DNA from: Mycetocola_B reblochoni
Lineage (GTDB): Bacteria > Actinomycetota > Actinomycetes > Actinomycetales > Microbacteriaceae
Length of the DNA: 64,000 nucleotides
Direction: 5' to 3'
Assembly (NCBI RefSeq): GCF_003667525.1
Contig: NZ_RCUW01000006.1
Location: 100,345-164,344 of the forward strand
Below the pieces are notes generated by a model, which was given only the letters and a program-made list of their open reading frames with translations, made no database searches and was not told the origin of the DNA. Shown here piece by piece: positions 17,914 to 25,930 of the stretch (within the stretch, counting starts at the first letter, position 1; the number at the start of each line of letters is the position of its first letter). The position numbers were made by a program, and so were the translations under genes.

Positions 17914-19010
17914 GAGTCCGCCCCCGCATGCTGCCCGCCGGGGATCCAGCCGAGCAGCGGGGCGAGCTGCTCGGCGCTCGCGCTGAGCAGCCGCTTGTGC
18001 TCCGTGAGCGAGGGGGACGCCGGCGGGAAGCTCAGGAGCAGCTCACTCGCCTCCGCCACCCCGGCGTCGGCGGCGAGCCCGGCCGCGATGTCCTCCACCA
18101 CGCCGAATCGGGAATGGTCGCGGATGAGGTACTCCTCCGGGCTGACGCCGGCGGCCTCGCTGCGGCCGAGCGCACCGAACCAGCTCTGCCACCTGGCCGC
18201 GCCGTCGACGAGCTTGGCCAGCGCCTGTTCCCTGCTCGCGTCCGGGTACACGGCGCGCGAGACGAGCACCCGCGACTCCACCCCTGACGGCAGTGCCGAA
18301 CGGTAGGCACGCACGAGGGCGGCCTGCGCCTCGGGGCTCTGATGCCGGTTCCAGTCGGTGGCGCGCGACAGCTGGAGGCCGTCCCCGGCGGCGCCGGCGG
18401 CACGGGCCTGCGCCTCGGCAACCGCGGGCGCGCTCGACGTCGCCTGCCAGAGCCGACGCCGCACGCCGGCCCCGGAGGGATGCAGCGTCTCGCCGAGGCT
18501 GTTCAGCGGCTCGCCCTCGAGCACCCGGTGCAGCCGGTGCAGCCGCGACAGACTGCTCTCCCACAACCGCGCGCGGTCGTCCACGCTGCGCCCGAACGCC
18601 TCCCACGCCCCGGGGAAGGGGCCGGAGCCGAGGCCGAGCTCCAGGCGGCCGCCGGAGAGCAGGTCGAGCGTCGCCGCGTCCTCGGCGACGCGCAGCGGGT
18701 CCTCCAGCGGCAGCACCAGAACCCCGGTGCCGAGCCGGATCCGGCTGGTGTGCTGCGCGATCGCCGCCAGCAGCACCAGCGGGGCGGAGACATGCTCGTT
18801 GCCCTGACGGAAGTGCCGTTGGATCACCCAGCCGGAGTCGTAGCCGAGCGCCTCCGCGTACTGGAACAGCTCGACGGCGTGGGCGTAGGCGCTGGCCGGG
18901 TCCTGCTCGGCGTCCAGGTGCAGCAGGAAGCCGAGGCGTTTGCCCTCCAGCAGCGCGCCGGCACGCTCGGGCCGGGGCGCGGGGGTCGGGGCGCTGGCGG
19001 GGGAGGTCAT
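17910..19010 (-). CDS. LLM class flavin-dependent oxidoreductase, luciferase-like group
   Basis: A 366-residue luciferase-like protein of a different branch from the NtaA-like neighbours. Features are KRLGFLLHLDAEQDP at the N-terminus, YDSGWVIQRHF, the TSRIRLGTGVLVLPLEDPLR strand and LDLLSGGRLELGLGSG. The layout recalls a putative FMN-dependent monooxygenase family that occurs with SfnB-type enzymes and ABC importers (often named after KPN_01858); this assignment is from memory and tentative. The ATG at 19010 overlaps the stop of the aldo/keto reductase gene; the frame to 19172 is a shadow. It lies between two other oxidoreductase genes with 4-nt overlaps at both ends. Confidence 0.85.
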   Translation of the reverse strand: MTSPASAPTPAPRPERAGALLEGKRLGFLLHLDAEQDPASAYAHAVELFQYAEALGYDSGWVIQRHFRQGNEHVSAPLVLLAAIAQHTSRIRLGTGVLVLPLEDPLRVAEDAATLDLLSGGRLELGLGSGPFPGAWEAFGRSVDDRARLWESSLSRLHRLHRVLEGEPLNSLGETLHPSGAGVRRRLWQATSSAPAVAEAQARAAGAAGDGLQLSRATDWNRHQSPEAQAALVRAYRSALPSGVESRVLVSRAVYPDASREQALAKLVDGAARWQSWFGALGRSEAAGVSPEEYLIRDHSRFGVVEDIAAGLAADAGVAEASELLLSFPPASPSLTEHKRLLSASAEQLAPLLGWIPGGQHAGADS

Positions 19011-20023
19011 GCGTTCCGCAGCCCCGTGCCGTGCACGCCGTGCCTGTCGATGATCGCGAGCTCCTCCTCGGTCAGCGGCGCGAAGCCGGGCGCCCGCAGG
19101 TTGTGCCGCAGCTGCTCGACCGAGCTCGCCCCGATGAGCGCGCTGGTGACCTCGGGGCGGCGCAGCACCCACTGCAGCGCCAGCTGGGCCAGGGACTGGC
19201 CGCGCTGCGCCGCGAGCTCGTTGAGGGCGCGGGCGCGCTGCCGGTACTGCTCGGTGATGTCGTCGCTCGACAGGAAGTCGCTGTCGAGTGCGCGGGCGCC
19301 GTCGGGGACACCGTCGAGGTACTTGTCGGTGAGCAACCCCTGTGCCAGCGGTGAGTAGGTGACCAGGCCGACGCCGTCCTCAGCGGACTGCTCCAGCAGC
19401 TCGTCGGTCTCCAGCCGGCGGTCAAAGATCGAGTAGCGGGACTGGTGCACCGCCAGCGGCACCCCTGTCTCCCTCAGCAGCACGGCGGCGCGGTGTGCCT
19501 CGGCCCGATCGTAGAAGTTGGAGATGCCGACGTAGAGCGCCTTGCCCGACTGCACGGCGGTGGCCAGGGCGCCGACGGTCTCCTCCAGCGGAACGGTCGG
19601 GTCGGGGCGGTGGAAGTAGAACACGTCGACGTAGTCGGTACCCAGGTCGCGCAGGCTGTGGTCGAGGCTCTGCAGCAGGTTCTTGCGCGAGCCGCCGCGG
19701 TGGTACGGGCTCGGTCCGATCGGGTTGCCCGCCTTGGTGGTCAGCACGAGCTCCTCGCGCCAGGCCCCGAGGTCTTCGCGCAGGATGCGGCCGAAGTTCT
19801 TTTCCGCGGAACGGTGGGGAGGACCGTACCGGTTGGCGTTGTCGAAGTGCACGATCCCGGCGTCGACGGCGGCCAGGACGATGTCGCGCTGCGTCTGGTA
19901 CGGCGTGCGGTCGCCGAACTTCTGCCACAGCCCGAAGGCGAATTCGGGCAGGACCAGGCCGGTCGTCCCGGCCCGGCGCCAGTTCAGCTTCTCGTAGCGG
20001 TCGGCGGAGGGAAGGTAGTTCAT
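19007..20023 (-). CDS. aldo/keto reductase, YghZ-like
   Basis: A 338-residue NADPH-dependent aldo/keto reductase. The catalytic tetrad is visible: Asp and Tyr in FDNANRYG, Lys in TTKAGN, His in YFHRPDP. SAEKNFGRIL and GPSPYHRGGSRKNLLQSLDH are close to YghZ (L-glyceraldehyde 3-phosphate reductase) proteins. GAAAGG lies 6 nt before the ATG. In this operon it could reduce an aldehyde released by oxidative dealkylation at sulfur, which is what LLM and SfnB enzymes produce; that role is inferred from context. Confidence 0.87.
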   Translation of the reverse strand: MNYLPSADRYEKLNWRRAGTTGLVLPEFAFGLWQKFGDRTPYQTQRDIVLAAVDAGIVHFDNANRYGPPHRSAEKNFGRILREDLGAWREELVLTTKAGNPIGPSPYHRGGSRKNLLQSLDHSLRDLGTDYVDVFYFHRPDPTVPLEETVGALATAVQSGKALYVGISNFYDRAEAHRAAVLLRETGVPLAVHQSRYSIFDRRLETDELLEQSAEDGVGLVTYSPLAQGLLTDKYLDGVPDGARALDSDFLSSDDITEQYRQRARALNELAAQRGQSLAQLALQWVLRRPEVTSALIGASSVEQLRHNLRAPGFAPLTEEELAIIDRHGVHGTGLRNA

Positions 20024-20063
20024 GTGAAGCCTTTCGTGATGAGGGTGGGGGGTCTGCTGCCGG

Positions 20064-21119
20064 CTATCGGCCGATGGGGCGCGGACGGCGCAGGCCGGCG
20101 GGGGTCAGCTCCACGGGGATGCGCCCGTTGTCGCGCTCGAGGAAGGTGGTGCCGGGCGGAACGATCCGGTCCAGCTCGTCCAGCACGGTGTCGTCGAGCA
20201 CGGTCGCCGCGGCCGCGAGGTAGGAGTCCAGGTGCTCGCGGGTGCGCGGGCCGATGATCACCGATGACACGGCCGGGTGGCTCAGCGCGAAGCCGAGGGC
20301 CAGGGCGGGCACGCTCAGGCCCTGCTGCTCCGCCAGCCGCGCGATGCGCTCGGCGGCGGCCAGCTTGGCCGCGTTGCTCGGGTCGTTCACGTCGAAGCGT
20401 CCGGCCCAGACGCGGGCCGCGCGCGCCGACTCGGGCTGCGCGGCGCCCTCACGGTACGAGCCGTTGAGCCAGCCTGCGGCGAGCGGCCCGAAGGTCAGCA
20501 CGCCCAGGCCGTAGCGTCGCGCCACGGGGAGGATGGTCCGCTCCGCCAGGCGGATGAGCGCCGAATACGGCACCTGCTCGGTCAACGGGGGGATGAGCCC
20601 GTGTTGCCTGGCCACCAGCTGCGCCTCGACAACCTCGTCCACACCGAAGACACTCGTGCCGTAGTAGAGGATCTTGCCCTGGTGGATCAGGTCGTTCAGC
20701 GCCTCGATGGTCTCCAGCAGCGGGGTGTGCGGGTCGGGGCGGTGCGCCTGGTACAGGTCGATGCGGTCTGTGCCGAGCCGACGCAGGCTGTCCTCGACGG
20801 CGCGCTGGATCCAGCGCCGGGAGTTGCCGCCGTGCAGCGGGTTGTCCCCGATCTGGCCGTGGAACTTGGTGGCGAGGATCAGTTCGTCACGACGGCCGAC
20901 GATCGCCTCCCCGACGATCTCCTCGCTGGCGCCCTGGTTGTACACGTCGGCGGTATCGATCACGGTGATCCCCGCGTCGAGGGCGGCGTGGATGATCTCG
21001 ATCGAGTCCTCGCGGCTGGTGGGCCCGCCGACGTTCATGGCGCCGAGGGTGAGCCGGCTCACCGGCACACCGCTGCGGCCAAGCCGGTCATGCGGGATCG
21101 TGGTCGTTTCGTCGCTCAC
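20064..21119 (-). CDS. aldo/keto reductase
   Basis: A 351-residue aldo/keto reductase, the second in the operon. Tetrad residues: Asp and Tyr in DTADVYNQGAS, Lys in LATKFHG, His in YQAHRPDPHTP; the cofactor end reads SVIIGPRTREHLDSYL. It is similar in fold to but clearly distinct from the product of the next gene, so substrate specificity probably differs. A GTG at 21119 was chosen because GGAG lies 10 nt upstream; an in-frame ATG at 21149 adds ten residues but has no ribosome-binding site. Likely acts on a carbonyl product of the monooxygenases. Confidence 0.85.
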   Translation of the reverse strand: MSDETTTIPHDRLGRSGVPVSRLTLGAMNVGGPTSREDSIEIIHAALDAGITVIDTADVYNQGASEEIVGEAIVGRRDELILATKFHGQIGDNPLHGGNSRRWIQRAVEDSLRRLGTDRIDLYQAHRPDPHTPLLETIEALNDLIHQGKILYYGTSVFGVDEVVEAQLVARQHGLIPPLTEQVPYSALIRLAERTILPVARRYGLGVLTFGPLAAGWLNGSYREGAAQPESARAARVWAGRFDVNDPSNAAKLAAAERIARLAEQQGLSVPALALGFALSHPAVSSVIIGPRTREHLDSYLAAAATVLDDTVLDELDRIVPPGTTFLERDNGRIPVELTPAGLRRPRPIGR

Positions 21120-21151
21120 TGCTGGGTGTCTCCTTACCGTGCGGGTCATGC

Positions 21152-22327
21152 TCAGAACAGTCCGTTCGCCGGCGGGGCCTCGCCGCTGACCAGCCAGGCG
21201 CCGATCGCGGCGGCCTTCCAGCCGCGCGGGTTGTGATTGGCGACGGTGCGGGCGTTGCGCCAGTGCCGGTCCAGCCCGAGGTCCCGGCCGGTCAGGGTGC
21301 CGCCGCCCACGTCGAACAGCAGCTCGGCGGCACGCAGCGCCTGCTCCCCCGCGCCGATGTAGGCTTCGGCGACGGCGACGACGGCCTCGACGGCGCTGTG
21401 CTCGTCCCCGGAGACCCAGTGGCGGTCGAGCGCCTCGGCGGCGGCGATCAGCTGGGCCCTGGCGGTGAACGCCGCGGTGCCGATCCGACCGACCACCTGC
21501 CGCACGTAGGGGTCGTCCGCGGCGCGCACCGCCGTCGAGTGCTTGATCGGCCTGGCGACCTCGCGCACGACGCGCACGGCGTCGTCTCTGGCCGCCGCGG
21601 CGATCCCGCTGAGGGTGGCGGCCAGAATGAGGTGCGCCAGGGCCACGTGCGGGTGCTGTTTGGGCGCGTCGGGCTCGCTGAGCTCCGCGGGCTCCACGCG
21701 GACGCCATGCAGCAGGGTGCTGCCGCTCGCGGTGAGCCGCTGACCGATCGCGTCGAAGTCGTCGAGCCGTTCCACGCCGTCGCGATCCGTCGGGACGGTG
21801 AAGCCGACGATCCGGCCCTGCTCGTCGCGCGCGGTCCCGGAGAACCAATCGGCGTGCAGCCCTCCGGTGCTGTAGTACTTCGCACCGTCGATGCGCAGCC
21901 CGTCCGCATCGCGGCTCAGGGTGGTGCGCACCGATCCGGCCGCACCGCTGTTCTCGTTGGCGGTGCCGGAGAACAGCTCGCCGCGCAGCACCCGGTCGAG
22001 CAGCTGCTGCCGTGCGACACCGGCGACCGTCCCGGTGACCAGCGACTCGGCGACGAGGAAGCCCGGCCGCAGCGCCTGGGCCACGTTGGAGTCGGCGGCG
22101 GCGATGTCGGCGATCAGCTCGGCCAGCTGGCGCACGCTCGCCCCGGCACCGCCGTCGGCGGCGGGGACCCGGTAGCGCAGAATGCCGGCGTCGGCGAGCG
22201 CACGGATCTCCGCGTAGGGGTGCACACGCTCGGCATCCCTGCGGGCCGATTCCTGGCGGAGCCGGTCAAGGATCGGCGTGACGGCGGCCCGGATCTCCCC
22301 CGTCGTGACGGGCGCGGGCGCGCTCAC
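21152..22327 (-). CDS. SfnB-type acyl-CoA-dehydrogenase-fold monooxygenase
   Basis: A 391-residue flavoprotein of the SfnB/DszC group. Blocks: ILRYRVPAADGGAGASVRQL, NENSGAAGSVRTTL, DGAKYYSTGGLHADWFSG, GQRLTASGSTLLHGVRVEP, and LDRHWRNARTVANHNPRGWK at the C-terminus. The last block is almost the same as in the + strand homologue at 9317-10624. It overlaps the end of metY by 4 nt, tying sulfur-compound oxidation to sulfur assimilation in one transcript. SfnB-like enzymes are known from sulfone and sulfonate use, but the actual substrate here is open. Confidence 0.86.
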   Translation of the reverse strand: MSAPAPVTTGEIRAAVTPILDRLRQESARRDAERVHPYAEIRALADAGILRYRVPAADGGAGASVRQLAELIADIAAADSNVAQALRPGFLVAESLVTGTVAGVARQQLLDRVLRGELFSGTANENSGAAGSVRTTLSRDADGLRIDGAKYYSTGGLHADWFSGTARDEQGRIVGFTVPTDRDGVERLDDFDAIGQRLTASGSTLLHGVRVEPAELSEPDAPKQHPHVALAHLILAATLSGIAAAARDDAVRVVREVARPIKHSTAVRAADDPYVRQVVGRIGTAAFTARAQLIAAAEALDRHWVSGDEHSAVEAVVAVAEAYIGAGEQALRAAELLFDVGGGTLTGRDLGLDRHWRNARTVANHNPRGWKAAAIGAWLVSGEAPPANGLF

Positions 22328-23712
22328 AGGCCCTCCGCCGGGGTGAAGCCGCCGCCCGGGCCCGTGCTGCGCAGCGGCGGCGGGTTCTCGCCCCTGAGCA
22401 CGCGGAATGCGCGATCGAGGTCGGCGATGAGGTCGTCGACGTCCTCGATGCCAACGGAGAGCCGGAGCAGGCCGGGGTGGATGCCGGCCCTGTCGCGCTC
22501 GGCGGCGGAGAGCTTGGAGTGCGTGGTCGTCGGCGGGTGCAGGATCAGCGAGCGCACGTCGCCGATGTGGGTCATCCGGGTGAAGACCTCGACGCTGTCG
22601 TAGAACACTCTCGCTGCGTCCTGGCCTCCGCTCAGGGTGAAGGCGAACACGGATCCGGCGCCCGTCGGGTAGTACTTCTGCGCGAGGGCGTGGTACGGAT
22701 TCGAGGGCAACCCGGCGTAGTCGACGTTCGACACCTCCGGCTGCTGCTCCAGCCAGCTCGCCACCGCCAGGGCGTTGCGGGTGTGCCGGTCGAGGCGGAG
22801 CGAGAGCGTCTCGATGCCCTGCTGCAGCAGGAAGGCATTGAACGGCGACAGGCTGGTGCCGAAGCGGCCGGCGATGGCGGCGCGGGCGAAGGCGAAGTTC
22901 GCTTTCGCGCCGAACTTGTCGATCCAGGTGGCCCCGTCGCCGTCTGCGTCGTCGACGATCGGCTGGTGCAGGTGAGGGAACTTGTCCGGGTGGGCGGCCC
23001 AGTCGAAGCGGCCCGCGTCGATGACGACGCCGCCGATGGAACTGCCGTGCCCGGCCAGGAACTTGCTCGTGGAGTGGAAGACGATGTCCGCGCCGTAGTC
23101 GATGGGCCGCAGCAGGTACGGCGTGGCCACGGTCGCGTCAATGGCGAAAGGCAGACCGTGTTCGTGCGCGGCGGTGGCGATCGCCTCGACGTCGATGAGG
23201 TCGTTCTTGGGGTTCGGGATCGCCTCGCCGAAGAACAGCCGCGTGTTCTCGCGGACCCGGCGGTGCCAGTCATCGGGGTCGTTGGGGTGCTCGACGAACT
23301 CCACCTCGATGCCGAAACGGGCGAAGTTGCCGCGGAACAGCGCCCGGGTGCCCTCATAGATGCTGGGGGCGCTGAGCATGTGGTCTCCCGCCTTCAGCAC
23401 GCTGAGCAGTGCGACGGTCGCGGCGGCCTGGCCGCTGCCGGTCAGGGTGGCGCCGACGCCGTGCTCGAGCTCGGCCAGTGCCTTCTCGACGGCCGCGTTG
23501 CTCGGGTTGTTGATGCGGGAGTAGACGTAGCCGAGATCGGTGCCGGCGAAGCGGGCCCTGGCCTGCTCGAAGTCGTCGAAGACGAAGCCGGCGCTGAGGT
23601 AGATCGGCGTGATCCGTGCGCCGTGGCCGGCCTCGCCGAGGTACCCGGCATGGACCTGCTCGGTGCTAAAGCCGAAGTGGTGTTCGTGGGGCGCGTCGGG
23701 GGTCTGGTTCAT
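22324..23712 (-). CDS. metY: O-acetylhomoserine sulfhydrylase (MetY-type PLP enzyme)
   Basis: A 462-residue PLP-dependent enzyme of the Cys/Met metabolism family that joins sulfide or a small thiol to O-acetylhomoserine. Seen are YSRINNPSNAAVEKALAELE, the SGQAAATVALLSVLKAGDH block, DATVATPYLLRPIDYGADI and the PLP-lysine motif HSTSKFLAGHGSSIGG. Length (about 430-460) and the SILHPPTTTHSKLS-like end (here LILHPPTTTHSKLS) distinguish MetY from shorter cystathionine gamma-synthases. Its place in the operon suggests that the freed sulfur is captured here. It could also take methanethiol, giving methionine directly. Confidence 0.92.
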   Translation of the reverse strand: MNQTPDAPHEHHFGFSTEQVHAGYLGEAGHGARITPIYLSAGFVFDDFEQARARFAGTDLGYVYSRINNPSNAAVEKALAELEHGVGATLTGSGQAAATVALLSVLKAGDHMLSAPSIYEGTRALFRGNFARFGIEVEFVEHPNDPDDWHRRVRENTRLFFGEAIPNPKNDLIDVEAIATAAHEHGLPFAIDATVATPYLLRPIDYGADIVFHSTSKFLAGHGSSIGGVVIDAGRFDWAAHPDKFPHLHQPIVDDADGDGATWIDKFGAKANFAFARAAIAGRFGTSLSPFNAFLLQQGIETLSLRLDRHTRNALAVASWLEQQPEVSNVDYAGLPSNPYHALAQKYYPTGAGSVFAFTLSGGQDAARVFYDSVEVFTRMTHIGDVRSLILHPPTTTHSKLSAAERDRAGIHPGLLRLSVGIEDVDDLIADLDRAFRVLRGENPPPLRSTGPGGGFTPAEGL

Positions 23713-23749
23713 TCGTGACGGTGCTTCCTGTGCGATGCAGTGGTGAGGC

Positions 23750-24631
23750 TCACGCGGCGGACGGGCCGGGGCTGCGGCGCTGCCACGGCGAGGGGCGGAG
23801 CGGTTCGGACTCGGCCGAGGCCAGCGCGGTGATGGCGCTCAGTGCGGCCTCGAGATGCCGGGCGGCGGCGCTCGCGGGCGCGTCGATGCGCAGCAGCACT
23901 CCGGCGTGCTGGGCGAGGGCGTCGGCGAGCGAGCGCCGCGTGGACTCCGCATCGGCGTCGGCGGCCCAGGTGATCGGCCGGTACGCGGGCGGTCCGAGGA
24001 CGGCGTGGGCGGCGCTGACGACCGCGTCGACGGCACCGACCTCGCCAAGCGAGCCGGCGTCGGCCAGCAGAACCGGACGCTGCGCGGGCGCGATGGGGAC
24101 GTTCAGCGCCCCGGCGACGCCGTAGCGCCGCCCCTCGTGCTGGGCAGGGGCGAGCTGCGCGACGTCGACGAAGCGTGCCGCCTCGCGGTCGCCGAGCAGC
24201 GCGGACTCCGGGAAGCTGTTCCACAGCCGCCGCAGCAACAGGGCGTACTCGTCGATCAGGCCCTCGGCGTCCGCGGCGGCCGCGGGACGGCCTGCCGCGG
24301 TGACCGGGTCAACGCCGCTGTCGCGCAGGTACACCGCGGCGCGCCCTGCGGTGATCCGTGCCAGCGTCTGCACCCTGCGGGCCAGGTTGAACGGGGCGTG
24401 CCTGCCGGTGTGCGCCTCGATGATCACGGGCACGTCGAGACCGGCGGAGCTGAGCAGCCCGCCGAGCACGCTCGGGTCGAGGGCCGGCGGCTCCTCGTGC
24501 GGGATCAGCACCGCCTCGACGCGGTGTCGCGCGGAGATCGCCAGCGCCTCGCGGGCAACGGCGACCGTGTCGGGGGCGCTGCCGGGCACGGCGGCCGGCA
24601 GCCGGACGATGACGGGAAGACGATCGGTCAT
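23750..24631 (-). CDS. short, degenerate LLM-like protein
   Basis: A 293-residue protein related to the one at 11953-12837. The shared features are PFNLARRVQTLARITAGRAA (compare SPYNAARRLLSLDHLSDARS) and RRLWNSFPESAL (compare RALWNSWPRRSL), which are the centre of the LLM fold. The flavin-binding and C-terminal regions of full-length LLM enzymes are missing or unrecognisable. The ATG at 24631 has AAAGG 7 nt upstream; a GTG at 24649 overlapping the upstream stop is less likely. It directly follows a full-length LLM gene. It may be a structural partner or a remnant under relaxed selection; an intact frame and a good ribosome site argue against simple decay. Confidence 0.62.
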   Translation of the reverse strand: MTDRLPVIVRLPAAVPGSAPDTVAVAREALAISARHRVEAVLIPHEEPPALDPSVLGGLLSSAGLDVPVIIEAHTGRHAPFNLARRVQTLARITAGRAAVYLRDSGVDPVTAAGRPAAAADAEGLIDEYALLLRRLWNSFPESALLGDREAARFVDVAQLAPAQHEGRRYGVAGALNVPIAPAQRPVLLADAGSLGEVGAVDAVVSAAHAVLGPPAYRPITWAADADAESTRRSLADALAQHAGVLLRIDAPASAAARHLEAALSAITALASAESEPLRPSPWQRRSPGPSAA

Positions 24632-24645
24632 GGTGTGGCCTTTCT

Positions 24646-25902
24646 TCACCAGCTGGGGGTGAGCACGGGGGCGACGGCCCGCAACGGCGGCTGGAGGGGG
24701 AGGCCGAGGTGGTCGCGCAGCGTGCGGCCGGAGTACTCGGTCCGGAACAGGCCGCGGCGCTGCAGCTCGGGGACGACCTGCTCGGCAAAGTGGTCGAAAC
24801 CGCTCGGCAAGGCATCGGGCATGACGTTGAAGCCGTCTGCCGCGCCGGAACGGAACCAGGACTCGATGTGGTCGGCGATCTGCTCCGGCGTGCCGACGAC
24901 GATGCGGTGCCCGGCCCCGCCGCCGAGTGTGCGCAGCAGCTGACGGTAGCTGGGGCGGTCGCGTTCGATGATGCCAAGCACCATCCGGTAGAAGGTCTGC
25001 GATCCGGCCGCCCGTTCGGGCGCCGGCAGTGTGTCGAGCGGGACAGGCGCGTCCAGCTCGACCTCGCTGAGGTCGAAACCGAGCTGCCCGCTGAGCCGGC
25101 GCAGCGCGTACGGTTCGGGCACCAGTTCGTCGAGCAGCCTGCGGCGCTCGGCGGCCTCAGCCTCGGTGCTGCCGACCACCGTCGAGAGGCCGGGCAGGAT
25201 CGCGACGTGCTCGGGGCGGCGACCGAAGGCGATCGCGTGCTCGTCGACGGCGCGGCGGAACGCGTGCGCCTCCTCCACGGTCTGCGCCGCGGTGAAGATC
25301 ACCTCGGCGTGCTCGCCCGCAAGCGTGGTGCCGTCTGCGGAGGCACCGGCCTGCACCAGCACCGGACGACCCTGCGGCGAGGCGGGCACGAGGGGCGTCC
25401 CCTCCTGCCCGGCCCAGGTGGCGATCACACGGGCGGTCACCTCGCTGGCGCGCTCGTACCGCGCAGTGTGCTCCGGCTCCGCGTCCCTGCCGAAGTTCGC
25501 TGCCGCCGCGGCACCGGCCGTGGTGACCACGTTCCACCCGAGACGCCCATCGGAGACCGCGTCGACCGCGGCCAGCCGGGTGGCCAGCTCGTCGGCATCG
25601 TTGTAGCTGGAGGAGAAGGTGCCGATCAGCCCGATCCGCTCCGTCTCCGCCGCGATCCGGGCCAGGAGGACGCTCGGCTCGAAGCTGTTGCCTGGCCGGT
25701 GGGCGATCTCGGCCTCCAGCCCGGGCCCGTCGGCGAGGAAGACGGCGTCGAGGCGGGCCTTCTCGGCCGTCTTCGCCACGCCGACGTAGTGCTCCAGGGT
25801 GTAGGCGGACAGTGGGTCGTTCTCCGGCACCCGCCAGGAGCCGCCGAAGATGCCCGCGTTGAGGATGTTGACGTTGAGGTGCAGCTCGCGCCGCCGGCTC
25901 AT
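24646..25902 (-). CDS. LLM class flavin-dependent oxidoreductase, NtaA/DmoA family
   Basis: A 418-residue FMN-dependent monooxygenase. Family features are LHLNVNILNAGIFGGSWRVP, DAVFLADGPGLEAEI, FSSSYNDADELATRLAAVDA, SDGRLGWNVVTTAGAAAAA, SPQGRPVLVQAGASADGT and VGTPEQIADHIESWFRSGAA. It is the first enzyme gene after the binding-protein gene, so it should be among the best expressed of the LLM set. Its C-terminal VVPELQRRGLFRTEYSGRTL motif is the one shared by the products of 10679 and 16549, showing the three are paralogues. Confidence 0.88.
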   Translation of the reverse strand: MSRRRELHLNVNILNAGIFGGSWRVPENDPLSAYTLEHYVGVAKTAEKARLDAVFLADGPGLEAEIAHRPGNSFEPSVLLARIAAETERIGLIGTFSSSYNDADELATRLAAVDAVSDGRLGWNVVTTAGAAAAANFGRDAEPEHTARYERASEVTARVIATWAGQEGTPLVPASPQGRPVLVQAGASADGTTLAGEHAEVIFTAAQTVEEAHAFRRAVDEHAIAFGRRPEHVAILPGLSTVVGSTEAEAAERRRLLDELVPEPYALRRLSGQLGFDLSEVELDAPVPLDTLPAPERAAGSQTFYRMVLGIIERDRPSYRQLLRTLGGGAGHRIVVGTPEQIADHIESWFRSGAADGFNVMPDALPSGFDHFAEQVVPELQRRGLFRTEYSGRTLRDHLGLPLQPPLRAVAPVLTPSW

Positions 25903-25930
25903 TGCACGACCCCGCTCCGGTGCGCGGCGG

